From JAIVJM01 sp963816985 (GTDB lineage Bacteria > Acidobacteriota > Blastocatellia > Pyrinomonadales > Pyrinomonadaceae), in contig CAWFMF010000004.1 in NCBI GenBank assembly GCA_963816985.1, positions 930,001 through 994,000 of the forward strand: DNA of 64,000 bases. The letters run 5' to 3'. Both the position numbers and the translations under genes were made by a program. This document shows, piece by piece, positions 44,501 to 52,642 of this stretch (positions are counted from its first letter, which is position 1; every line of letters starts with the position of its first letter). The notes below the pieces were generated by a model, which saw nothing but the letters and a program-made list of their open reading frames with translations, made no database searches and was not told where the DNA came from.

Positions 44501-44714
44501 CATCAACGGCTTCAACTTCTCCGGCGAGGAGATCGGCCTGTCGTCCGACTTCATTCAGGCGGGCGGCGACTTCCAGCGGATTCCGACGCTCGACCGGATT
44601 CTGGCGATCATCAACGACCCGGACGAGGGCGGCGGCACCGACACCCGTTACGGCCTGCCGACCACCTTCCAGGGCGGGCGCAGCGTCCGCTTCGGCTTCC
44701 GGTTCATCTTCTAA
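41529..44714 (+). CDS. Oar-like TonB-dependent outer-membrane receptor
   Basis: 1061 residues from ATG 41529, preceded by GAGGAGCACAAACGTA; the longer frame starts at a TTG. A signal peptide (FVAALMLSLSTLSFG) is followed by a CarboxypepD_reg domain (GSIEVTVKDPQGNVVTG and onward), then a plug with the Oar pattern VDGASGSENTFIIDGQEV and FQFVQEVQVKSSGFEAEFGG, and a long beta-barrel that ends in VRFGFRFIF with a terminal Phe. It is a channel for large substrates such as peptides or glycans, energised by TonB. A strong terminator follows. It is transcribed apart from the second receptor at 47235. Confidence 0.9.
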   Translation: MKITFKMMAFVAALMLSLSTLSFGQETTGSIEVTVKDPQGNVVTGVTVTVQSRTTLTDAANPSAVAAGAFNRTVTTDDSGFVRVLQIPPGFYTVSTAATSGFAPTATTEVEVTLGRTTPVNVTLQAGDVRETVTVTASDTIAIDPTSNRIQTNITAQAAELLPKGTNFTSLLQVAPAVRNEPLSGGFQVDGASGSENTFIIDGQEVTNFRTGTLNGNNNIPFQFVQEVQVKSSGFEAEFGGATGGVITVVTKGGSNEWHGEMGMSFAPSGLQAGPRRILTNAFGDATFFQPPADEGLDFFPTFNLSGPIWKDRVWGFASYSPQYSRTNRTVNFIDTFDNTVVGTESYFRRQINQYAFGRIDANIMNNLRFSGTYTWNPIEVEGEQPLLSDALSGSPLDPVSLRTHGGRQNSQNVTGQLTFTPNSKMVITARGGYSFLNEAIGSYGVENIVGQARIFISGLSLTPPAEAQGQRGSFNRLFSEQLVFDASRRRTFDADASYFVSNFGGRHMFKGGYQLNALANDVFNTFIDQVSVRYGRDINFTSGIPASILPPTPGAIGSGLIQRFSEQGSASSKNQALYFQDSWQPTSRLSLNLGIRTERENAPSFIPGQPSITFGFADKIAPRIGGAFDLTGDGKTKLFASYGWFYDRFKYELPRGSFGGNFFRNDYFEIFPGDGAFTNFTPQFIGGGTAIPSGGQCPIPDAFPGRTRCQLDFRVASNSGLPLLEAGGIDPDIKPFRMSEYTVGLERDLGGGYLFSSRYTHKQIDRAVEDIGFHNETGSEIYIIGNPGEGLSKEIYNGFGFDAPKAVRDYDALEVRLDKHSSKRYYFNASYTFSRLFGNYSGLASSDEDGRTSPNVNRYFDQPFSAYTALAKLDNGRLPTDRPHVFKFYGAYTLDWNGQFGYGGGNSTEFSAFTTAQSGTPLTTRFTFQSYDSIILRGRGDLGRTEAFTQTDLAIRHKYRFGSNERLMMVFDVDILNVFNESNELAVFDNINGFNFSGEEIGLSSDFIQAGGDFQRIPTLDRILAIINDPDEGGGTDTRYGLPTTFQGGRSVRFGFRFIF

Positions 44715-44746
44715 GGCGGTCCGTCAGAGCCCTCCTTAAACTTGAA

Positions 44747-44786
44747 AGCCCGTCCGATTCGCAAATGTCGGACGGGCTATTTTTTG
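44747..44786 (+). terminator. Rho-independent terminator after the Oar receptor
   Basis: AGCCCGTCCGA (44747-44757) pairs exactly with TCGGACGGGCT (44768-44778), with a loop of about 10 bases, followed directly by ATTTTTT. A second hairpin GCCGGGCCTTCGT/ACGAAGGCCCGGC at 44790-44820 with a TTTTT run nearby reinforces it. Confidence 0.9.
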
Positions 44787-44897
44787 CCCGCCGGGCCTTC
44801 GTCTCGCACGAAGGCCCGGCCTCGCTTTTTACTCGCGGGCCGGGCCTCTCGAACTGCTGACCATCTGCGCGCCGTCTTCTGACTGCGCCGCCCTCGA

Positions 44898-45992
44898 CTA
44901 CTTCACCGCCGCCGCCTTCGTTCTGAGCTGCGCGATAAGCTGCTTAATCTTCTCGGCGTCGCGGGCGTTTTGCTGGCTCTTGAGGAAAAGCTCCAGAGCG
45001 TCGGCGGCTTCTTTGTAACGCTTCTGCTCGCTGTAGACCTCGGCCAGACGCATGTGCACGTCCGCGACTTTCCCTTCGCCGAGCTTGTTGGCGCGCACCA
45101 GCGACGCTTCGGCCTGCGCGAGTTGCCCCGCCTTCCGCTGCGCGACGCCGAGCCAGAGGTGGCCGTTGACCGACTTGTCGTAGAGCTTGACCGCGCGCTG
45201 CAAGTTCTCCACGGCGTCTTTGGTCATCCCCAGATGGTACTGCGCGAAGCCGAGGCCGAAGGTGCTGGAGTAGCTCGCGCGGTTGACGCCGACGGCCTTG
45301 GTGAGGAGGACGCGCGCCGCCTCGAAGTAGGCGGGGCTGGTGTTGCCGCGCGAGGCGTACTCCGTGCCGAGGCGGTCGAGCGCGAGGTAGTAATCAGGGA
45401 AGAGGGCGAGCGACTGCCGCAAACTCTCGAAGCCCTCCTTCTCCTTCTTCTCGCGCAGCTCGCTGACGGCGCGCTCGTAGAGCTTCTTGGCCGCGTCCGG
45501 CACCTCCTGCGCGAAGATCGTGCCGGGGGCGTAGAAGGGGCCGTAGTTGAGGTCGGCCCGGAAAGTGAGATAGAAATTGCGCTGCACCATCTCGCTCCCC
45601 GTTCCGCCGCCGCGCGCCGAGACGTTGGCGATGATGACTTCCTGCGTCTGGCTGGCGTAGTCCGTGCCGTAGGGCAGGACGCGCACCATGAAGCGGCCTT
45701 CTGACAGGCCCGTGAACTCGTAGCGCCCGGAGGCGTCCGTCCGCGCGCGGTTGGAGGTCACGCCGAACTCGTTGAGCAGTTCGAGGAAGACATCCGAGAC
45801 CGGTCTTCCCGTCTCGTTGAAGACGTGACCGTGGATGCTGTTCCGGCGGCTGTTGGTCTGCACGTTCTGCGCGGCGGAAGCCACTGCGGCCTTCGGGACG
45901 AGAGCGCGCGCGGCGGACACGCTCACCCCTTGACCGTGCGCGACGCCGAGGCCGACCGCGAGGCCGAGCAGCAGTTGCGCTTCTCTCTTCAT
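44898..45992 (-). CDS. TPR protein with CarboxypepD_reg domain, exported
   Basis: 364 residues from ATG 45992, where GGAGG lies 7 bases before; the longer frame to 46103 overlaps the previous gene's end without a site. The signal peptide is LLLGLAVGLGVAHGQG. Then a CarboxypepD_reg domain (SIHGHVFNETGRPVSDVFLELL, DASGRYEFTGLSEGRFMVRVLP) and TPR units (GFESLRQSLALFPDYYLALDRLGTEYASRG, VNGHLWLGVAQRKAGQLAQAEASLVRA). It has the same architecture as the next gene and sits between two Oar receptors, so these periplasmic proteins probably interact with them or with shared cargo. Confidence 0.82.
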   Translation of the reverse strand: MKREAQLLLGLAVGLGVAHGQGVSVSAARALVPKAAVASAAQNVQTNSRRNSIHGHVFNETGRPVSDVFLELLNEFGVTSNRARTDASGRYEFTGLSEGRFMVRVLPYGTDYASQTQEVIIANVSARGGGTGSEMVQRNFYLTFRADLNYGPFYAPGTIFAQEVPDAAKKLYERAVSELREKKEKEGFESLRQSLALFPDYYLALDRLGTEYASRGNTSPAYFEAARVLLTKAVGVNRASYSSTFGLGFAQYHLGMTKDAVENLQRAVKLYDKSVNGHLWLGVAQRKAGQLAQAEASLVRANKLGEGKVADVHMRLAEVYSEQKRYKEAADALELFLKSQQNARDAEKIKQLIAQLRTKAAAVK

Positions 45993-46099
45993 AAAAAAAC
46001 CTCCATCTGAAAACGAGCCTGTTCGGGAAACATTCGGAACCGGCGGAGTGGAATGGGGAGGACGGATTTTATCACAGCCGCCGCCTCGACGGTGCGCCC

Positions 46100-47095
46100 T
46101 CATTTTTTCTCTTTGAGCTTTTTGCGCAGCTTCTCGACGGCCCCGCGCACCGAGGCGGCGTTTGCCGATTGCGGGCTCTCCTTGAGATAGGCTTCGAGTC
46201 GCTCAAGGGCTTTCGCGGGCTCGCCCGTCTGCTCGTAGACGTTGGCGAGATAGACGTGCGCGACCGGGTTCCGGCCCAACTGGTAGGCGCGCAAAAGGTG
46301 CTCTTCCGCCGCCTTGTAGTCGCCCAACATCATCTCGGCGTAGCCGAGCGAGAGGTAGGGCGCGACCACTTCGCGGTCAACCTCGACGACGCCGCGCAGC
46401 ATGCGGACGCCCTCCTCGTAACGCTTCTGGTTGACGAGCGTGACGCCGACGCCGACGTAAGGGTCAGAGCGGTCGGGCTTGAGTTCCCCGGCCCGCCGGT
46501 AGGCGGCAATCGCCTCGTCGTACTGCTGCCGCTTGGCGAGCTGCTCGGCGAGCGCGAGGTGCGCGGCGTAGAAGGCCGGGTGTTCCTTGACGGCCTCGCG
46601 GAAGAGTCCGACGGCCTGCTCGGTCTTCTCCTCGGCGGCGCTCTTGACGGCCTGCCGGTACTTCTCACGCGCTCGCTCCGGCACGTCCGGGTCAAGCTCT
46701 TCGGCGGAGACGGTCGCGGCGGGCGCATCTTTTCTCACGGCCTTCGGCCTGAGCTGGATGTTCTGCGTGAAGCTCTGCGACGAAGGGCCAAAGGCGGTGA
46801 TGTCTGCGCGGACGGTGGTCGTCTCAAAGGTGCGGTCGTCGCCTGCGGCGATGAGCTGGTAGGCGCCCGCGCCGAGACCCTTGAAGGTGAAGCGCCCGCT
46901 GAGGTCGGTGAAGGTCTCGTAGAGCCGCCTGCCGTTGTAAGTGAGCGTGACGCGGACGGGCTGCGCGGGCTGCGAGCCGTTCGGCAGAGAGACCCGGCCT
47001 TCGAGCGTGTGCGCGCCCTGTGCCCGCGCCGACATGGTGCAAAGAAGCACTACGAGGCACGCGGCGACGAGCGCGCCGGTGAACCGCTGGTTCAT
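46100..47095 (-). CDS. TPR protein with CarboxypepD_reg domain, exported (second copy)
   Basis: 331 residues. The signal peptide (ALVAACLVVLLCTMSARAQG) leads to LEGRVSLPNGSQPAQPVRVTLTY and LSGRFTFKGLGAGAYQLIAAGDDR, a CarboxypepD_reg domain. TPRs cover about residues 140-320 (AFYAAHLALAEQLAKRQQYDEAIAAYRRAGEL, VAPYLSLGYAEMMLGDYKAAEEHLLRA). The two TPR proteins look like diverged duplicates in one operon with the Oar receptor at 47235. A terminator lies between the receptor and this gene. Confidence 0.85.
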   Translation of the reverse strand: MNQRFTGALVAACLVVLLCTMSARAQGAHTLEGRVSLPNGSQPAQPVRVTLTYNGRRLYETFTDLSGRFTFKGLGAGAYQLIAAGDDRTFETTTVRADITAFGPSSQSFTQNIQLRPKAVRKDAPAATVSAEELDPDVPERAREKYRQAVKSAAEEKTEQAVGLFREAVKEHPAFYAAHLALAEQLAKRQQYDEAIAAYRRAGELKPDRSDPYVGVGVTLVNQKRYEEGVRMLRGVVEVDREVVAPYLSLGYAEMMLGDYKAAEEHLLRAYQLGRNPVAHVYLANVYEQTGEPAKALERLEAYLKESPQSANAASVRGAVEKLRKKLKEKK

Positions 47096-47149
47096 GTTCT
47101 ATCGTCCTCCCCCCGACGGCTCTATAGCAGAACGGCCACGGAGGGTTCA

Positions 47150-47211
47150 AGCGAAAAAGAAGAGCCGGGCAGGAGCGCGCGCTTTCGGAGGAGCGAGCGT
47201 TCCTGCCCGGC
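47150..47211 (-). terminator. Terminator after the second Oar receptor
   Basis: CCGGGCAGGAACGCTCG type arms (47165-47177 with 47198-47210) pair with GC-rich stems. On the minus strand they are followed by CTTCTTTTTCGC, a weak T run. It lies 24 bases after the receptor stop and would reduce or end transcription into the TPR genes. Confidence 0.75.
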
Positions 47212-47234
47212 CCGTGTCAAAGGGCTCGCGGCTT

Positions 47235-50200
47235 CTAGAAGCTGAACCGCAGCCCGAACTGAGCCTGGAACGGGATTCCGATGGGCTCGGAGAACCCGGT
47301 CGCGCCGAAGAAGTTGACCGGGCGACCGAAGTCCGGCTCGCCGGTCACGTTCTGGAACTGGTTCCCGAAGTTGCCGGTGTTGAAGACGTTGAAGGCCTCG
47401 AAGAAGAGACCGAGTTTCTTGCTCTCGCCGAAGTTGATGAACTTCGAGACGCGGACGTTCAACTGCGTGAAGTTGTCGCCGCGCTGGCTGTTGATCGGCA
47501 CCTTCACCTGGTCGTTGATGCCGGGGTTGACCGACTCGCGGTCGTTGTTCACGCCGTCGCGGTTGATGTCGCAGAGGCAGGCCGGGAAGACGCTGTAGGG
47601 CCTCGCCGAAGACATCTGGAAGATGGGCGCGAGCTGCAACGACCACGGCAGGTCGAAGATGCCGGAGAGCACGAAGCGGTGGCGCTCGTCCTCGCCCGTG
47701 GGGCCGAAGTTAATCGGGTCCCACTTGTCGAAGAGGTTCTGCGGCTGGAAGCCGAAATCCGCCGCCGCGCTGAACCACGCCTGCGACTTGGCGAGCGTGT
47801 AGTGCGCGTTCAACTGGTAGCGGTTCGAGTAGCGTTTGCGGAACGCCACCGTGAAGGCGTCGTAGCGCGAGCGCCCGTCGGACTGCGCGACGGTAATGCG
47901 GCCCAAGGGGGTCGCGTTGCCGAACTCGGCGATGAGTTCCGCCGCGTGCGCCGCGAACTGCGGGGCGAGGATGCGCGCCGGGTTGCCGCTGCTGCGCTGC
48001 GAGTTGATGAGCGGCCCGATGCGCGGGTTGATGTCGAGGCCCGTGAACTCGTGGAGGCCGAGGATGTGGACGTAGTCGAACTCCAGAGCCATGTTGCCGC
48101 CGAGCTCGCGCGCGAAGCCGATGTTCCACTGCTGCGTGTAGGGCGCTTCGAAGTCGGGGTCGAGCATCCGCCCGCGCGTGCCCGAAAGCAGCGTGTTCAA
48201 GGGGCGCGGGATGGAAGGCGGCGGCGAATCAATGCTCAGGTTCGCGCCGTCGTTGAGGAAGGTGGCGTAAATCTCCGGGTTCGCCTGCTGCACCGCGAAG
48301 AGCGGCACGTTCAGGAACGACTGGTCGAAGTAGATGCCGTAGCCGCCGCGCAGCACTGAGCGGGCGTCGCCGCCGAAGTCCCACGCGAAGCCGACGCGCG
48401 GGCTGAAGTTGTTGATGTCGTCCTCGACCACCTTGCGCGCGAACGGGCTGCCGATGATGCTGAGGGCGATGAAGGTTCGGTTCTCCGCGGCGTGGGCGTT
48501 GTCCACGAAGCCGAAGTCCACGTCGTAGCGGAGGCCGAAGTTGAGCGTGAAGTTCGGGCGCACCTTCCAGTCGTCCTGCACGTAGAAGGCGAACTGCTTC
48601 GCGCCCTCGCGGAGGTTGAAACTGGGGTCGCCGCCTGAGAGCACGACCGCCCCCACGACGCCGACGCCGGCGAGGTCAGCCGGAGTGCAGGTCGCGGTTC
48701 CGACGATGGCCGGGCAGGTGACCGGGCCGGGCAGAATCTGGGTCGTGCGGAACCCCTGCGGGAACTGTCCGGGGTTGAGCGCAATCTCGTCGGCGTTGAA
48801 GTTGAAGTCGTACTCCGGCGCCGAGTTGAAGGCGAACAGACCGCCCAAAGTCGGGATGAAGGTGATGTCGCCGCCGAACTTGAAGCCGTGGTTGCCTCGG
48901 TTCCACGTCAGGTCGTCGCGGAACTGGTGCTTCTTCTGGATGGTCTGCTGCGGGACGTTGCCGTTGCGCCCGATGGCGAGGCCGTCCGGGAAGAAGAGCA
49001 GGTCGAGGTCGGTGGTGGCGTTGATTCGGTTGTCGAAGGTCGAGTACTGGTAGGTGAACTGGTTGACCGTGCTCTGGTTGAACGCGGAGGTCAGCGAGCC
49101 GAGGAAGCTGTAGAGCGTGTTCAAAGTCTCGTTGCCGCCCGAAAGGTCTGTGCGGACGACGAGGAACCCGGCCTGATCGTTGAGCGAGTTGTTGTTCTGG
49201 CCGGAGAAGCGCGTCACGAGCGTGTGCTTGTTCGAGAGGGTGAAGTCGCCCTTGATGGTGTACTGCCAGTCGTTGAAGGGCTGCGGCAGGAACGGCACGG
49301 CCTCGTAGCCGAAGGGTTCGAGGAAGGCGATCTTCTCGCGGTCAACGCCGGGCACGATGGAGTTGCCGCGCTCGCGCGTGCGCTCGACCGTGCCGAAGAA
49401 GAAGGCTTTGTCCTGCTTGATGGGGCCGCCGATGGAGCCGCCGATCTGCTGGCGGTTGAAGGGCGGCTTGATGGCGGTGCCTGCGGCGAAGAGGTCGGGG
49501 TTGGCCTCGGCCAAAAGCGCCGGGGCGTTCGCGTTCAGCTTGTCGTGGCGGAAGAAGCCGAAGAGCGAGCCGTGGAAATCGTTCGTCCCCGACTTCGAGA
49601 TGACCGAGAGGAGCGCGCCGCCCGAACGCCCGTTGGCCGCCGAGAAGCGCTGGGTCGAGAGCGCGAACTCCTGAATGCCCTCCATCGAGAAGTTCTGGAG
49701 GATGCCGCCGACGGCGTTGTCCTTGTTGTCGCCGCCGTCCACGGTGATGTTGAGGTTGCGCCCCGTGGAGCCGCCGACCGAGAACGTGCCGACGCGCGAC
49801 TTCGTCGGGTCGAACGAGGGTTGCAGGGTCGCGCCCGGAATCAGGATGGCGAGCGAGGCGAACGAGCGCCCGTTGACGGGCAGGTTTTCCAGCCGCCTCT
49901 GATCCACGACGCCGCCGACGTCCGTCTTCGTCGTCTCGATGAGCGCCGCGTTCTCGGCGGTGACGTTGACCACCTCGGTGACGGCCCCGACCCGCAAGTC
50001 GGGGTTGATGGTCGTGCGCTGGAGCACGTTGACGACGACGTTATCCTGCACCAGCTTGGAGAACCCCGCCGCCTCGACTTCGAGGCGGTAGGTGCCGGGC
50101 GTGAGCTGCGCAATCTCGTAGACGCCCTCGCCGCTCGAAGTGGTCTCGCGGGTGGCGTTGGTGCCGACGTTGACCGCCCGCACGGTCGCGCCCGCGACTA

Positions 50201-50348
50201 CCTCGCCCTTCTCATTCTGGACGACGCCGGTGATGACGCCCGTGCTCGCCGTCTGCGCCGCTGCGTGCGGGGGCACGGCCAGCGTCATCGCCAGAAAGAC
50301 GAAGGCGAGGACGGACGAAAACGCCCTTTTCACTGTTCCGCTGTTCAT
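47235..50348 (-). CDS. Oar-like TonB-dependent outer-membrane receptor (second)
   Basis: 1037 residues; GAGGAGG lies 8 bases before ATG 50348. The signal peptide is FSSVLAFVFLAMTLAVPPHAAAQ. A CarboxypepD_reg domain follows (GVITGVVQNEKGEVVAGATVRA), then the plug (LENLPVNGRSFASLAILIPG, NLNITVDGGDNKDNAVGG, FALSTQRFSAANGRSGG) and the barrel, ending AQFGLRFSF with terminal Phe. It differs in sequence from the receptor at 41529 throughout, so it is a second family member, not a recent copy. The cargo is not known. YhbH, PrkA and this gene read in the same direction, but the long gap before it suggests its own promoter. Confidence 0.9.
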   Translation of the reverse strand: MNSGTVKRAFSSVLAFVFLAMTLAVPPHAAAQTASTGVITGVVQNEKGEVVAGATVRAVNVGTNATRETTSSGEGVYEIAQLTPGTYRLEVEAAGFSKLVQDNVVVNVLQRTTINPDLRVGAVTEVVNVTAENAALIETTKTDVGGVVDQRRLENLPVNGRSFASLAILIPGATLQPSFDPTKSRVGTFSVGGSTGRNLNITVDGGDNKDNAVGGILQNFSMEGIQEFALSTQRFSAANGRSGGALLSVISKSGTNDFHGSLFGFFRHDKLNANAPALLAEANPDLFAAGTAIKPPFNRQQIGGSIGGPIKQDKAFFFGTVERTRERGNSIVPGVDREKIAFLEPFGYEAVPFLPQPFNDWQYTIKGDFTLSNKHTLVTRFSGQNNNSLNDQAGFLVVRTDLSGGNETLNTLYSFLGSLTSAFNQSTVNQFTYQYSTFDNRINATTDLDLLFFPDGLAIGRNGNVPQQTIQKKHQFRDDLTWNRGNHGFKFGGDITFIPTLGGLFAFNSAPEYDFNFNADEIALNPGQFPQGFRTTQILPGPVTCPAIVGTATCTPADLAGVGVVGAVVLSGGDPSFNLREGAKQFAFYVQDDWKVRPNFTLNFGLRYDVDFGFVDNAHAAENRTFIALSIIGSPFARKVVEDDINNFSPRVGFAWDFGGDARSVLRGGYGIYFDQSFLNVPLFAVQQANPEIYATFLNDGANLSIDSPPPSIPRPLNTLLSGTRGRMLDPDFEAPYTQQWNIGFARELGGNMALEFDYVHILGLHEFTGLDINPRIGPLINSQRSSGNPARILAPQFAAHAAELIAEFGNATPLGRITVAQSDGRSRYDAFTVAFRKRYSNRYQLNAHYTLAKSQAWFSAAADFGFQPQNLFDKWDPINFGPTGEDERHRFVLSGIFDLPWSLQLAPIFQMSSARPYSVFPACLCDINRDGVNNDRESVNPGINDQVKVPINSQRGDNFTQLNVRVSKFINFGESKKLGLFFEAFNVFNTGNFGNQFQNVTGEPDFGRPVNFFGATGFSEPIGIPFQAQFGLRFSF

Positions 50349-50935
50349 CGGAAGGCCTCCTCATCAGGTTGCTTTCAAAGGGATGTGTTGCCTGCGGGGG
50401 CCGCGCCCGTTGACGCCTGCTCGGCTCGGTCGCCGTGTGAGAGAGGCCGGGGCTTGCTCGGAATCGAGGCCGCCGCTTTACCTGAAGTTCCTTACCCGGC
50501 GCACCCTTTTAGAGACTTCGCGCGAGGTGTGGTGCGCTGGCCGCCTTGAAGACCGCTTGCTCGAAAAGTGCAGTGCGTATTGGAATGACCGCTCTGCGAG
50601 GAGGGTGACAAAGGCGACTGCCCTCGACCTTGCCGGAATGATTCTGGAGAACCCGCTTGATGATGTCGCCTAAGTATCAGTTAAAAACAGCAAACCTTAT
50701 TCCGCCGCCCCCACGCCGCGCGCGCGGACGCGGCTAAGTCGTGAGACGCTTGGGCTTAAAATCCGGCGCGGGCAAACAAAGGCGGGCGCGGAGGAGCAAC
50801 TTCCGCGTTAGCGTTTTTGAATTTAATCCATTTTTTCGTATCGGAAGGGCGAGGCAGGGGCGGGCGGGAGTGGCGCTCAGAACTGTTTGATAAGCCCCCT
50901 TCCGAGGGCTCAGGGGTTACTTCTCGAACCGCGTC
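50349..50935. other. Long intergenic region between receptor and YhbH
   Basis: 587 bases in which I see no gene. The receptor promoter must lie near the left part. A short AT-rich stretch TTTTTGAATTTAATCCATTTTTTCG near 50814-50840 could carry promoter elements. No dyad or repeat of the window's classes is present. Confidence 0.35.
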
Positions 50936-52126
50936 TCAGACTTCGACGCCGCGCCGACCGAAGAACTGTTTGAGCGCGGGGTAGACGTCCTCTTTGTCGT
51001 CAATGCGGACGCCGATGAAGCGTTCCTTCTGCTTCAGGCGGTCGGAGAAGATCGAGAGCAGCGCGCCCGAAGAGCGGCGGTAGCCCGCGCCGCCCTCCTC
51101 GCCGATCTCGCCGTAGCCGAAGAGGTTGCACGTCGAGATCAGCTCGTCGGCCAGACGCACGGCCTCCTCGTTGTCCGAGTAGTAGTTGTCGCCGTCCGAG
51201 AAGTGGAAGGGGTAGATGTTCCAGTCGGCGGGGCGGTAGCGCGCCTTGATCACGTCGAGCGCGAGCTGGTAGGCCGAGGAGACGACCGTCCCGCCCGACT
51301 CGCCTTGCGTGAAGAACTGCTCTTCCGAGACTTCCCTCGCCTCCGTGTGGTGCGAGATGAAGACGATCTCGACGTTGTCGTACTTGGTGCGCAGGAAACG
51401 AACCATCCAGAAGAAGAAGGAGCGCGCGATGTACTTCTTGAACTCGCCCATCGAGCCCGACACGTCCATGATGGCGAGCACCACGGCGTTCGACTCGTAA
51501 CGCTTGTCATCCTCCCAGGACTTGAAGCGTAAGTCCTCTTTGCGGACGTTGCCGAAGCGCGCGTCACGCGCCTCGCGCGCGTTGCGCTTGATGTTTTCGA
51601 GAATCATGCGGCGCTTGTCGAGGTTCGCCATCACGCCGGTGCGGCGGATTTCGTTGAAGCGCGTCGTCTTGGCGGGCATCGCCTTCTTGGCCTTCTCTTC
51701 GAGGAAGGGGAGCTGCAAGTCTTCGAAGATGAGCGCGGCCAGCTCGTCTATGTCCACCTCGGCGTCGTAGTAGTCCGCGCCCGCGTCCTGTCCCGCAGGC
51801 CCCGCGCCGCGTCCCGCGCCCTGCCCCGTCTGCCCCTCGCGCGCCAGCACGTCGCCGACTCTGGTCTTGCCGTCGCCCTGCCCGACGTGGCGGCGCTTGC
51901 GATGGTCGAAGCGGAACTTGTACTCGTCGAGCGAGCGAATCGGGACTTTGACCGTCCGCTTCCCGTCCGAAAGAATAATCGCCTCGTTCGAGACGATGGA
52001 GCCCAAGTTCTTCCGAATCGCCTCCTTGACGCGCTCCTTGTGCCTGTCCTGATCAATGATGCCTTTGCGCTGCAAAGACCAGTCGTTGCGCTGTATCGTC
52101 CCCGAAATCTGCGAGTCCTTCGTCAC
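50936..52126 (-). CDS. YhbH/YeaH family protein with VWA domain (DUF444)
   Basis: 396 residues from GTG 52126, next to the stop of the preceding gene; the 78-base longer frame has no merit. The N-terminal region includes DWSLQRKGIIDQDRHKERVKEAIRKNL and the DHRKRRHVGQGDGKT signature. The von Willebrand A domain has the metal-site motif MDVSGSM and FISHHTEAREVSEEQFFTQGESGGT, FHFSDGDN. YhbH is always found with PrkA and usually SpoVR; the roles are in stress and stationary phase. An Ala/Gly-rich linker follows residue 100. The PrkA gene lies 0.5 kb upstream, SpoVR 10 kb downstream. Confidence 0.93.
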   Translation of the reverse strand: MTKDSQISGTIQRNDWSLQRKGIIDQDRHKERVKEAIRKNLGSIVSNEAIILSDGKRTVKVPIRSLDEYKFRFDHRKRRHVGQGDGKTRVGDVLAREGQTGQGAGRGAGPAGQDAGADYYDAEVDIDELAALIFEDLQLPFLEEKAKKAMPAKTTRFNEIRRTGVMANLDKRRMILENIKRNAREARDARFGNVRKEDLRFKSWEDDKRYESNAVVLAIMDVSGSMGEFKKYIARSFFFWMVRFLRTKYDNVEIVFISHHTEAREVSEEQFFTQGESGGTVVSSAYQLALDVIKARYRPADWNIYPFHFSDGDNYYSDNEEAVRLADELISTCNLFGYGEIGEEGGAGYRRSSGALLSIFSDRLKQKERFIGVRIDDKEDVYPALKQFFGRRGVEV

Positions 52127-52127
52127 T

Positions 52128-52529
52128 TCACAAGCCCTCGCTGTTTCCTTGCTCGCCGTTGCGGCGTTCGCTGATGAGACGCTCCACGGTGTTGATGAAA
52201 GCATTCAGCCGTTCGTCAGACTGCTTCTGTGACCCGGCTAACTTCTCGTGGGCGTCGTTAAGCCGTATGTGCGAGTCAACGAGCGCCGCCATTTTGGCGT
52301 CGAGATTATTGACATCACCTTCGACACTCTGGAACCGCCGGAACGTGACGGTGGCGAGTTGGTCAACGACGCTCGCTGTCCTGGTCTGAATTTCGTTTAT
52401 CCTCTCAATATCAGCGGAGAATTTCGCCTGCTGTTCAAGGATAAACTCGATGTTGCGCTGCGCGCCTTTAGACCACCGCAGCAAATCTTTCTCGTCCTTC
52501 GGCTCCATGTCTTCGTTTATTTCGCTCAT
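52128..52529 (-). CDS. Coiled-coil protein between PrkA and YhbH
   Basis: 133 residues from ATG 52529, preceded by AAAAGGAGTGCAGCC. A polar start (MSEINEDMEPKDEKDLLRW) is followed by long helical sequence with heptad hydrophobics (IEFILEQQAKFSADIERINEIQTRTASVVDQLATVTF, NNLDAKMAALVDSHIRLNDAHEKLAG), likely a parallel coiled coil. It is in one operon with PrkA upstream and YhbH downstream, with only 1 base between its stop and the GTG of YhbH. A possible scaffold linking the kinase to YhbH; I do not recognise the family. Confidence 0.75.
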   Translation of the reverse strand: MSEINEDMEPKDEKDLLRWSKGAQRNIEFILEQQAKFSADIERINEIQTRTASVVDQLATVTFRRFQSVEGDVNNLDAKMAALVDSHIRLNDAHEKLAGSQKQSDERLNAFINTVERLISERRNGEQGNSEGL

Positions 52530-52642
52530 TACGGCTGCACTCCTTTTCTCTAACGTTGGCGTCACCTCAATGCGCGACGCCCGCACTTCCGGCGGAAAGG
52601 GCGGGCGTCGCTGCTCGGACGTTCGTCGCCGCCCGCGCGTGC

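Noticed and set aside
50349..50935. A hidden gene in the 587-base gap before YhbH
   Set aside because: The open frames there are short, have no ribosome site, and show no domain-like pattern.
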